DNA of 5,433 nucleotides from a bacterium (GTDB lineage: Bacteria; Patescibacteriota; Minisyncoccia; Moranbacterales; DUUL01): positions 1 through 5,433 of the forward strand of contig DAOUPS010000063.1 of assembly GCA_030626045.1 (NCBI GenBank), given 5' to 3'. The notes beneath the pieces are model-generated. The model had not been told where the DNA came from. It ran no database searches and worked only from the letters and a program-made list of their open reading frames with translations. Shown in pieces: positions 1 through 5,433 of this stretch (the first letter of the stretch is position 1; each line of letters opens with the position of its first letter). A program made the position numbers and the translations under genes.

Positions 1-720
1 ATTGTGTCCTGACACCGCCACTGTGTGGGTTGTTCCGGTTAGGCGAAACGCCTCAGCAATATCTTCCGGCAATCTATCGCGTCCACCTAACAATAATCCG
101 GCCAGGTATGATGATTCCGGCTCCGGTAATGATCTTTCAATACTGTTCTCAACTTTTCGTTTTAAATCAAATAAGAATGTGCTATACAACCGTTGACTAT
201 TATCTAATGACTCCAAAGAAGCTTTAGCACAAATTCTATATATTCCATCTTTGGCAAGATAACGAACATAGTTAAATTCGTCGTTCTTGTTTTCGGGTTT
301 CTTCAGTATGCATTCGACATGAAGACGTTCTTGCGCTTGAAATTGCGGATATAGCGGAACGAATGTGATCAGCCGTTTGTGCAAACTTTCGCTGTCTGTT
401 GGTTCAAGAATAACACGCTGATAATCGTTCTTTATTACCGGATCGCTGACAACCGCCGCCACTCCCTTAAAATTATCCGGGTACTGCGCGTCAATAAAGC
501 GAAGTTCCCTATTTATTCCAAAAAACCCCAATGCAAACCCAAGAATTAGAATATTTACCGCAAAAACATATTTTCTTATAAAAATAAGCCAGCCAAGATA
601 TAACACTATTCCCGAAAAAAGCGTTGCTATAGCGCTAAAAAGCGACGCCAAGAAAACGCCGCTTAATATTCCAAAACAAAGATAAACTATCACACCGCTT
701 AAACGCAATTTCCCTCCCAT
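1..720 (-). CDS. comEC: ComEC/Rec2-type DNA uptake channel, N-terminal part (3' end outside window)
   Basis: ComEC is the inner-membrane channel that brings single-stranded DNA into the cytoplasm during natural transformation. The frame runs without a stop from the ATG at 720 to base 1, giving 240 codons; the protein continues beyond the window. Residues about 7-69 are hydrophobic and form two or three membrane segments. Residues about 84-170 match the soluble DUF4131 (OB-fold-like) region of ComEC, including a FNYVRYLAKDGIYRI stretch at 149-163, where the family has a F.Y..YLA..GI pattern. From about residue 205 the Competence domain begins: LAGLLLGGRDRLP (206-218), then AFRLTGTTHTVAVSG (224-238), a hallmark of the family. 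The start is well bounded because a stop codon lies in frame five codons upstream (736-738). No Shine-Dalgarno sequence precedes it. It is last in a run of minus-strand genes, 75 bases after small protein A. Whether the C-terminal metallo-beta-lactamase-like domain is present cannot be seen. Confidence 0.93.
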   Translation of the reverse strand, partial: MGGKLRLSGVIVYLCFGILSGVFLASLFSAIATLFSGIVLYLGWLIFIRKYVFAVNILILGFALGFFGINRELRFIDAQYPDNFKGVAAVVSDPVIKNDYQRVILEPTDSESLHKRLITFVPLYPQFQAQERLHVECILKKPENKNDEFNYVRYLAKDGIYRICAKASLESLDNSQRLYSTFLFDLKRKVENSIERSLPEPESSYLAGLLLGGRDRLPEDIAEAFRLTGTTHTVAVSGHN

Positions 721-740
721 GGCAGTTTGACCGATCTATT

Positions 741-770
741 GTAAGAACCGTAATACCGTTCGGAGCTTAC
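741..770 (-). other. Bulged hairpin just upstream of comEC
   Basis: On the plus strand GTAAGAAC (741-748) can pair with GTTC (758-761) plus TTAC (767-770), leaving a 9-base loop and a 5-base bulge (762-766). In the transcript toward comEC the structure ends 20 bases before the ATG at 720. No T-run follows it, so it does not look like an intrinsic terminator. It could be chance in a 75-base spacer, or an RNA element affecting comEC translation or processing. Confidence 0.25.
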
Positions 771-795
771 TAGAAAACCTTATTATTGCCGATTC

Positions 796-1110
796 CTAAT
801 GCAACATTCGGAATGTTATTTTGAAAGTAATTTTATTGTCATCTCTTTCCAGGCTTTCGCGCACGCCGTCCATACTCCGCTCAACATCCCTGTCCTCAAT
901 ATCAAGCTGGTTGTCTTCACGAAGAGCCTTATTAAGCGCATCAACAAAATTTCTGTCAAACTGTTCCCGCCTCATCGTATTGTTAAAATCAAAGTCGTCC
1001 GTTTCACCGGTATAGAGCCGGAACTTGTTAACTCCAATTTTTTCCATCCGAACCCTCTCGCCTCCCAGTCGAGATTCTATTTTTCTCTCAAAAATAAAAA
1101 TGTTTCTCAT
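796..1110 (-). CDS. Small charged protein A, member of a local three-paralog family of unknown function
   Basis: I do not recognise this 104-residue protein and assign no function. It has no signal peptide, membrane segment or cysteine, and is rich in Arg, Glu and Asp, so it is probably cytoplasmic. It aligns along its length with protein B (one-residue gap, roughly a third identical by hand count) and more weakly with protein C. Shared marks are FRLYTGE at 30-36, FDRNFVD at 51-57, NQLDIED at 67-73 and a closing alternating hydrophobic strand ITFKI at 94-98. The pattern suggests strands at each end around a helical middle (inference). The ATG at 1110 is chosen because the alignment with B begins at residue 1 of both. 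It ends in TAG. It follows B after 27 bases and precedes comEC by 75. A longer open frame on the opposite strand (799-1305) is rejected because the paralogy is visible only on the minus strand. Confidence 0.78.
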   Translation of the reverse strand: MRNIFIFERKIESRLGGERVRMEKIGVNKFRLYTGETDDFDFNNTMRREQFDRNFVDALNKALREDNQLDIEDRDVERSMDGVRESLERDDNKITFKITFRMLH

Positions 1111-1137
1111 GGTTTTAAATTGGTTAATAAATTTCAG

Positions 1138-1443
1138 TTATTCTCTAACTTTAAGATCAAAATTCGAATCTCCGCGCTCAAGACCTTCCCTCAAACTGCC
1201 CAAACTATTTTTCGTGTCACCATGCCCCAGATCAAACCGGTCATCATGTTCCGCAACACGGTTGTATTCTTCAACGAACTTCCTATCGAAAGAATTTCGT
1301 TTTGAACTAAATCGTGAAAACTCATGTTCTTCAGGCTTACCGGTTGTTATCCGATAAGAGTTAGCCCCTGTTTTTTTAACACGCACATCATCGCCCTTAA
1401 GACGAGGATTAACAATACGTTCAATTTCTACATGTTTTCTCAT
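1138..1443 (-). CDS. Small charged protein B, paralog of A and C, unknown function
   Basis: This 101-residue protein has no family I can name. It is hydrophilic, with many Arg, Lys, Asp and Glu residues and no membrane segment or cysteine. Compared with A it keeps R14-L15, V20-R21, K24, G26, N28, then YRITTGK at 30-36, FDRKFVE at 52-58, a DRFDL at 68-72, LREGLER at 84-90 and a terminal strand FDLKV at 95-99. Ungapped alignment with A holds for the first 42 residues. Shared residues are spread along the chain and not confined to low-complexity runs, which supports true homology. The ATG at 1443 is preceded by an A/T-only stretch with no Shine-Dalgarno sequence. It ends in TAA. The DUF167 gene ends 32 bases upstream and A begins 27 bases downstream, so co-transcription is likely. 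Confidence 0.78.
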   Translation of the reverse strand: MRKHVEIERIVNPRLKGDDVRVKKTGANSYRITTGKPEEHEFSRFSSKRNSFDRKFVEEYNRVAEHDDRFDLGHGDTKNSLGSLREGLERGDSNFDLKVRE

Positions 1444-1475
1444 AACTTTTTAAAATTATTATTTAGAAACAATCT

Positions 1476-1694
1476 CTATATGATCTCAATTATCTTTTTA
1501 TTTGATGTCCTGCCTTTATTGATCAAAACACAACTCTTGGCCACACCAAAGTGCTCCGCCAATAATTTGATAATTGCTTTGTTGGCAGTGTCCTTCCGAG
1601 GAAGTTTGGTGGTATAGACGTCATACTCGCCTTCTTCTTTTTTGACCACTTCGCTCTTGTTGCTTCGCGCATGCGCTTGAACTAATATCTTCAT
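1476..1694 (-). CDS. DUF167 family protein (UPF0235, YggU-like)
   Basis: This 72-residue protein matches the small, widespread DUF167/UPF0235 family, whose biochemical role is not established. The C-terminal half gives the call: the family pattern of proline, then a small residue-Lys-Ala-Asn, then a helix and a basic end is seen as LPRKDTANKAIIKLLAEHFG (31-50), followed by CVLINKGRTSNKK (55-67) and a final IIEI strand. Two positions differ from the usual consensus: the 'GKAN' block reads DTAN (35-38), and the usual SR before the last Lys is SN (64-65). The length is at the short end of the family but complete, with beta-alpha layout intact. The ATG at 1694 has an in-frame stop four codons upstream (1704-1706), and no Shine-Dalgarno sequence is visible. 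The gene sits between paralogs C and B, 99 bases after C and 32 before B. Its N-terminal hairpin region faintly resembles that of the paralogs. Confidence 0.85.
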   Translation of the reverse strand: MKILVQAHARSNKSEVVKKEEGEYDVYTTKLPRKDTANKAIIKLLAEHFGVAKSCVLINKGRTSNKKIIEII

Positions 1695-1713
1695 AATATG
1701 ATCTTAAGCGACT

Positions 1714-1759
1714 GCCGCCAAGCCAATTCCACCGATAAGAAATTAATAATTTTGGCAGC
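1714..1759 (-). other. Possible hairpin in the spacer between protein C and the DUF167 gene
   Basis: GCCGCCAA (1714-1721) and TTGGCAGC (1752-1759) can form an 8-base stem in the minus-strand RNA, with one G-U pair and a 30-base loop. The TTGGC part of the second arm can alternatively pair with GCCAA at 1722-1726, so two mutually exclusive folds exist. There is no following U-run, which argues against an intrinsic terminator. The long loop and small size leave chance as a fair explanation. Confidence 0.2.
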
Positions 1760-1793
1760 GCAGGAAGTTAGTTTGAGAATGGTCCTTTGGCCC

Positions 1794-2156
1794 CTAAAAA
1801 AGTAACTTTTTTCTTTTCTTTTTTTCTTTCCCGTTTTTTTCACTCTGTCCTTTTTCTTTAACTCGCATTGTTAACTTGTCTCTCCCTTCATTCATTTGTC
1901 GCTTGAGCTCATTAGCGTGTCCTTTCATTTCACGATCATTAAGATCCAGTTTTTCATTCTGATCTATATGTTTAATGATATCTTCAAATTCTTTATCAAG
2001 CTTGTCAGAATAGAAGCCTGCTCTCGCTTCCAGCACAAGCGCCTCTCCTGTTCGCAGTCTGTATTCACCTGACTTGATCTTGTCCAGCATAACTTCATTC
2101 CTCATCTTTCTGTCAATTTCCCTCTGAATCTCGATAAACTTGTTCTTTCTGTCCAT
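1794..2156 (-). CDS. Small protein C with polybasic C-terminal tail, distant paralog of A and B
   Basis: This 120-residue hydrophilic protein is not recognised. Residues about 15-100 follow the layout of A and B: YRLRTGE at 32-38, LDKEFED at 53-59, NEKLDLND at 67-74 and a closing strand LTMRV at 95-99. Motif spacings differ from A and B by at most one or two residues. It differs at both ends: a longer charged start rich in Lys, Arg and Glu, and an added lysine-rich tail (about 100-120) that includes a KKKRKK run and ends in LLF. Such a tail suits nucleic-acid or membrane-surface contact, but that is only inference. The ATG at 2156 is the first in the frame; an AAGG lies 13 bases upstream, too far for a normal ribosome site. 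It ends in TAG. The nrdG-like gene ends 96 bases upstream and DUF167 starts 99 bases downstream. Its function is unknown. Confidence 0.78.
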   Translation of the reverse strand: MDRKNKFIEIQREIDRKMRNEVMLDKIKSGEYRLRTGEALVLEARAGFYSDKLDKEFEDIIKHIDQNEKLDLNDREMKGHANELKRQMNEGRDKLTMRVKEKGQSEKNGKEKKKRKKLLF

Positions 2157-2252
2157 ATATTGTAGCTTACCTTTTAAATATTAAAAAACTGAAAATGAAA
2201 CTGGTATCTGTTGCATTAAATTTAGCATCTGCACTGGAATAATTTAGATTAC

Positions 2253-2951
2253 CTAATGTATCTCAATATGATCAAAATAAGGAAGGATCTTTTGCTTTAT
2301 TTTTTCCAAATTTATTGTTTTGTTCTTTTGCCTTATTCTTAGTTTCTCATCAAGAATTTTTCCTTCGTCATGATATTTTTGAATAACAAACTTCTTTGAT
2401 CCTTTAAGCCATGCCCCTATTCTCTCAAAATCACTATGGGTATGAATTCCCGGAACAGCAGTTGTACGAAACTCATAATCAATCTTTGAGCTCCGTATAA
2501 GCTTAATGCTGCGTTTTATTTGTTCAGTATCAACGTCAACACCGCATGCCTTTGAATAATGTTCAACATAATTCTTTATATCCATTGCAACAAAATCCAC
2601 AAGTTCCATATCAAAAGCTTTTTTAAGAATATCAGGGCAATTCCCATTTGTATCAAGTTTTACCAAAAATTTTCTGTCTTTTATTTTCCGAATAAACTCC
2701 AGAATATCTTGTTGGATCGTCGGCTCTCCGCCAGTTATGCAAATTCCATCAAGTTTCTTTTTTCGCTTATCAATAAACGCGAAAAAATCTTTTTCGGAAA
2801 GCAATTTATGTTTTGTTCTATAGCGCGCCAGAACAAGTTCAGGATTATGGCAGAATGGACAGCGAAAATTACATCCAACTGTAAATACCGTTGCGGCAAT
2901 TTTACCCGGATAATCGATTAAAGTTAATTTTTGTAATCCTCCAAGCAACAT
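2253..2951 (-). CDS. nrdG: Anaerobic ribonucleoside-triphosphate reductase activating protein (radical SAM, NrdG2 type)
   Basis: NrdG uses a [4Fe-4S] cluster and S-adenosylmethionine to place the glycyl radical on anaerobic ribonucleotide reductase NrdD, allowing deoxyribonucleotide synthesis without oxygen. The 232-residue protein opens with GGLQKLTLIDYPGK (4-17), typical of this subgroup. It carries the radical SAM cysteines C27, C31 and C34 in a CX3CX2C arrangement (GCNFRCPFCHNPE, 26-38). The SAM-binding GGEPT is at 74-78, LDTNG at 99-103, and VDFVAMDIK at 118-126, with the later FRTTAVPG at 161-168. This pattern fits the TIGR02495-type branch, longer than the classical E. coli NrdG. The ATG at 2951 fits the family start; no Shine-Dalgarno sequence precedes it. 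It follows ftsK by 43 bases. The partner nrdD is not in the window, so activation of another glycyl-radical enzyme cannot be excluded. It implies an anaerobic or facultative lifestyle. Confidence 0.9.
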   Translation of the reverse strand: MLLGGLQKLTLIDYPGKIAATVFTVGCNFRCPFCHNPELVLARYRTKHKLLSEKDFFAFIDKRKKKLDGICITGGEPTIQQDILEFIRKIKDRKFLVKLDTNGNCPDILKKAFDMELVDFVAMDIKNYVEHYSKACGVDVDTEQIKRSIKLIRSSKIDYEFRTTAVPGIHTHSDFERIGAWLKGSKKFVIQKYHDEGKILDEKLRIRQKNKTINLEKIKQKILPYFDHIEIH

Positions 2952-2994
2952 GTGATATGATAAAACAATTTAGAAAGCCCTTTAAGTGCGCCTC

Positions 2995-5433
2995 TTATTC
3001 ACTTTTAGCCCATTTATCCCTTTTCTCTTGGTCCTCCTTATTGTTTCTGTATAACACGTTCTCGTTTACATCAATTAATAGTTTGCGCGGTTTTGTTCCG
3101 TCAGGTGGGCCTACAATGCCCTCTTCCTCCAATATATCAATAATTCTCGCCGCTCTTCCATAGCCAATACCAAGTCTTCTTTGCAGCATTGATGTAGATG
3201 CTTTTTTTGCCTGCATTACAATTTCTTTTGCCTGCTCATAAATTTCTTTATCTTTAGTACTCTCGGCTCCAAGACCACCTGGAGTACTAGCTAAACTTTC
3301 AATTTGCCGCTCAAGAGACACTGAAATATCTTCACCATCAAGATCGGTCGCTTTGGCTTGCCCTTTGATAAACTTTACGACTCTTTTTGTTTCTTTTTCT
3401 GATATGAAAACTCCCTGGACTCTTCGCGGTTTGGCAGCATCAGCGCTTAGAAATAACATGTCTCCGTTGCCTAACAGTTTTTCAGCGCCTGCCATATCCA
3501 GAATTGTCCGTGAGTCGATTTGCGTTGGAACTTGAAATGCGATTCGAGCTGTGATATTCGCTTTAATTAACCCTGTAATAACTTCGACTGATGGCCGCTG
3601 AGTGGAAACGATCAGGTGGATGCCTACCGCGCGCGATTTCTGCGCCAGCCGTACGATCAGTCCCTCGACATCTTTTCCGTGAGCCGCCATTAGATCTGCA
3701 AGCTCATCTATTACAATGACGACATATGGCATTTTTTCTATGGCTTCTTTTCTTTCTTCTCCTGTTTCTTTATCAACAACTCGGCGCTTTTTCCCTTCGT
3801 TGACCTTCTCATTATATGAGTAAATGTCCCTGGAGCCAACTTCTTGAAACAGACAGAACCTTTTTTCCATTTCATTAACGGACCAGCGAAGCACATTGAC
3901 AACTTTTTGAGGCTCGACAATCACAGGCGTTAAGAGGTGAGGAATGCCATTATACATGGACAACTCAACTCGTTTTGGATCAATAAGGATCAAACGCAGA
4001 TCTTGAAACGAATTTTGATACAATAAGGTTGTTAGTATCGCATTGATACAAATGCTTTTGCCCGTTCCGGTTGATCCGGCAATAAGCAAATGCGGCATTT
4101 TTTTAATATCCGCCAGCATTGGAAGTCCATTAACATCTTCTCCTAAGACAATGCTTAGATCAGAAGGTCTCTTTTGGAACGCGTCGCTCTCAATCATCGT
4201 GCGCAATTGGACAAGTGACTTTGTTTCATTGGGAACCTCAATGCCAATTAATGATTTCCCAGGTATTGGAGCTTCGATGCGTATAGGATGCGCGGCCAGA
4301 GCTAAGGCAAGATTGTCTTGCAATGCAAGAATTCTGCTCAATTTTACCCCATTGGCCGGCTTGAAAGTAAACTGCGTTATTGTGGGACCAATATGATATT
4401 CACTTGGTTCTACTTCGATCCCAAAATTATGCAGAGTGTTTTTGATTATATCTACCGTTTGATCAAGATTGGCTTGATATGGACGCTCTTTATTTCCCTT
4501 AAGCAAGTCAAGAGGAGGAAAGCTCCATTGAGTTTTAGCATAAATATCGCTTCTCTGTTCCGACTCACCTCGTTTTTCCACTTCTAAGGATTGCTCGCGC
4601 GTTGTTTTAAATAATTCATCTTCCGTTCGGTCGTCAAATGAGAATGTCTTGATGTTATCAGACAAATCAGCATGTTTTTCGTTATCTTTATCTGGATCCT
4701 TTGGCTGTTCTGTCTGTTCCGGCTGACTGCCGTCTCTTTTTTCATCGTTATTTCGCATCTTACTAAAGTCTTCTTCGATAGTATCCTTTCCGTTCTCCTT
4801 TTTTTCTTGATCTTCTTCGTCTTCTTGGCTCACTTGGTTTTCTTGGCTCTCTTTGTCTTCCTTGCTATCCTTTTCCTGGTTCTTTCTTCTGACTGGAATC
4901 TTTAATTTTACCAATTCAATAAGTTTATAAAGCGGAGAGTTAAATACGAGCATCATGCCAATTAACGCAAAGCCTGTGAGAATAATAACACCCGCGATTT
5001 TTCCGAGATAATGCGCTAAAGGATAAGCGATGCCAAGACCCACATAACCGCCGCCACAGCCCATTTTAGCCTGAGTAACCATGCCATCCACATCTTTTGT
5101 CATGTGAACAAGACCGAGAAACATTAAATAAAACAAGATAGCACCCACTGCCGCAAGCGTATAGCGAATTGGCTGCATTTTTCTGAAGTAAAGTGCTCCG
5201 AGAATGATCATCACTAGAGGCAGGACAAATCTTCCCCATCCGAACAGAAACGCAATGCCTTTGTCTATATGCTGTCCGACAACTCCCGCCAGATCAACCA
5301 AACTTAAAATAAATATCACGGCCAACATTAAAAGCAATACTGCAAAAATACTCTTTTTTACGCCATGGTCTAGCGCTGGATATTCTTCTTGATCATCTTG
5401 AGTGTCTGCCTCCTTTTGTTTCGATTTTTTTCC
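2995..5433 (-). CDS. ftsK: DNA translocase FtsK/SpoIIIE (5' end outside window)
   Basis: FtsK is a membrane-anchored hexameric ATPase that pumps chromosomal DNA through the closing septum. The frame is open to base 5433, giving 812 visible residues (numbered here from the window edge). Hydrophobic segments at about 28-47, 59-83, 92-111 and 145-165 form the four-helix membrane anchor. An acidic, Gln/Lys-rich linker spans about 182-297. The motor follows: alpha domain about 319-420, Walker A GSTGTGKS at 453-460, Walker B ending IVIDELADL at 573-581, and the conserved STQRPS at 610-615. The C-terminal gamma winged helix, which reads polar DNA signals and contacts recombinase, is at about 725-789 (QRRLGIGYGRAARIIDILEE at 751-770). 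The TTG at 5337 is not the real start: using it would cut into the first membrane segment. The 32 upstream in-frame codons are coding-like and contain no ATG, GTG or TTG, so the start lies outside. It ends in TAA. Confidence 0.96.
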   Translation of the reverse strand, partial: GKKSKQKEADTQDDQEEYPALDHGVKKSIFAVLLLMLAVIFILSLVDLAGVVGQHIDKGIAFLFGWGRFVLPLVMIILGALYFRKMQPIRYTLAAVGAILFYLMFLGLVHMTKDVDGMVTQAKMGCGGGYVGLGIAYPLAHYLGKIAGVIILTGFALIGMMLVFNSPLYKLIELVKLKIPVRRKNQEKDSKEDKESQENQVSQEDEEDQEKKENGKDTIEEDFSKMRNNDEKRDGSQPEQTEQPKDPDKDNEKHADLSDNIKTFSFDDRTEDELFKTTREQSLEVEKRGESEQRSDIYAKTQWSFPPLDLLKGNKERPYQANLDQTVDIIKNTLHNFGIEVEPSEYHIGPTITQFTFKPANGVKLSRILALQDNLALALAAHPIRIEAPIPGKSLIGIEVPNETKSLVQLRTMIESDAFQKRPSDLSIVLGEDVNGLPMLADIKKMPHLLIAGSTGTGKSICINAILTTLLYQNSFQDLRLILIDPKRVELSMYNGIPHLLTPVIVEPQKVVNVLRWSVNEMEKRFCLFQEVGSRDIYSYNEKVNEGKKRRVVDKETGEERKEAIEKMPYVVIVIDELADLMAAHGKDVEGLIVRLAQKSRAVGIHLIVSTQRPSVEVITGLIKANITARIAFQVPTQIDSRTILDMAGAEKLLGNGDMLFLSADAAKPRRVQGVFISEKETKRVVKFIKGQAKATDLDGEDISVSLERQIESLASTPGGLGAESTKDKEIYEQAKEIVMQAKKASTSMLQRRLGIGYGRAARIIDILEEEGIVGPPDGTKPRKLLIDVNENVLYRNNKEDQEKRDKWAKSE

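Noticed and set aside
799..1305. A 168-codon plus-strand open frame covering proteins A and B in antisense
   Set aside because: It spans both minus-strand genes and their spacer, its translation resembles no family I know, and the minus-strand products show clear paralogy with each other. It is best explained as a shadow frame.
1781..1793. GGTCCTTTGGCCC just after the protein C stop as a terminator hairpin
   Set aside because: The central pair is mismatched, the loop is three bases, and no T-run follows in the transcript direction.
2157..2162. A TACAAT on the minus strand just before the start of protein C as a -10 box
   Set aside because: It lies almost on the ATG, and no -35-like sequence is found at proper distance.
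2957..2962. A TATCAT on the minus strand, five bases before the nrdG-like ATG, as a -10 box for a leaderless transcript
   Set aside because: The hexamer 17 bases upstream (TTAAAG) matches only half of a -35 consensus, and A/T-rich spacers give such hits often.
2964..2990. AAAGGGCTTT in the spacer after ftsK as a terminator stem
   Set aside because: The stem is only four base pairs with a two-base loop, and no stable fold or clear U-run follows.
4672..4905. A hydrophobic plus-strand open frame opposite the FtsK linker
   Set aside because: It is the antisense of the low-complexity Glu/Lys/Gln linker, which gives Phe/Leu-rich nonsense.
1..5433. CRISPR arrays, insertion sequences, tRNA or rRNA genes
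   Set aside because: No regularly spaced repeats, transposase motifs, terminal inverted repeats or RNA gene signatures were seen, and nearly all the sequence is occupied by the minus-strand genes.

Overview
The window reads as a gene-dense, AT-leaning bacterial segment in which every supported gene lies on the minus strand, so transcription runs from high to low coordinates. The gene content and protein style (an FtsK with a long acidic linker, a compact ComEC, a radical-SAM activating enzyme, very small uncharacterised proteins, short spacers) suggest a member of the Candidate Phyla Radiation (Patescibacteria), probably Parcubacteria-like. That placement is an inference from recognition; no marker gene in the window proves it. 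All six stop codons are TAA or TAG, and the long frames read through with the standard code.

Layout in transcription order: (1) 5433-2995, FtsK/SpoIIIE DNA translocase, missing its first residues because the frame runs off the window edge; (2) 2951-2253, NrdG-type radical SAM activating protein for anaerobic ribonucleotide reductase; (3) 2156-1794, small basic/acidic protein 'C'; (4) 1694-1476, DUF167 (UPF0235/YggU) protein; (5) 1443-1138, small protein 'B'; (6) 1110-796, small protein 'A'; (7) 720-1, N-terminal 240 residues of ComEC, the DNA-uptake channel, continuing beyond the window. There is no stretch over 300 bases without a gene. The spacers are 27 to 99 bases and hold only two weak hairpins and no convincing terminator.

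The most unusual item is the set of three small proteins A, B and C. By eye they align along their full length and share an ordered set of motifs with nearly constant spacing, so they are paralogs of one family that I do not recognise. The DUF167 gene sits inside the array, between C and B, and its N-terminal half has a faintly similar hairpin-like pattern.

The recognised genes share a DNA theme: FtsK moves chromosomal DNA at division, NrdG would activate the enzyme that makes deoxyribonucleotides without oxygen, and ComEC imports single-stranded DNA. Whether they are co-regulated or merely adjacent cannot be decided from sequence alone. Spacing of 27 to 99 bases on one strand, with no clear terminators, is compatible with one or a few transcripts.
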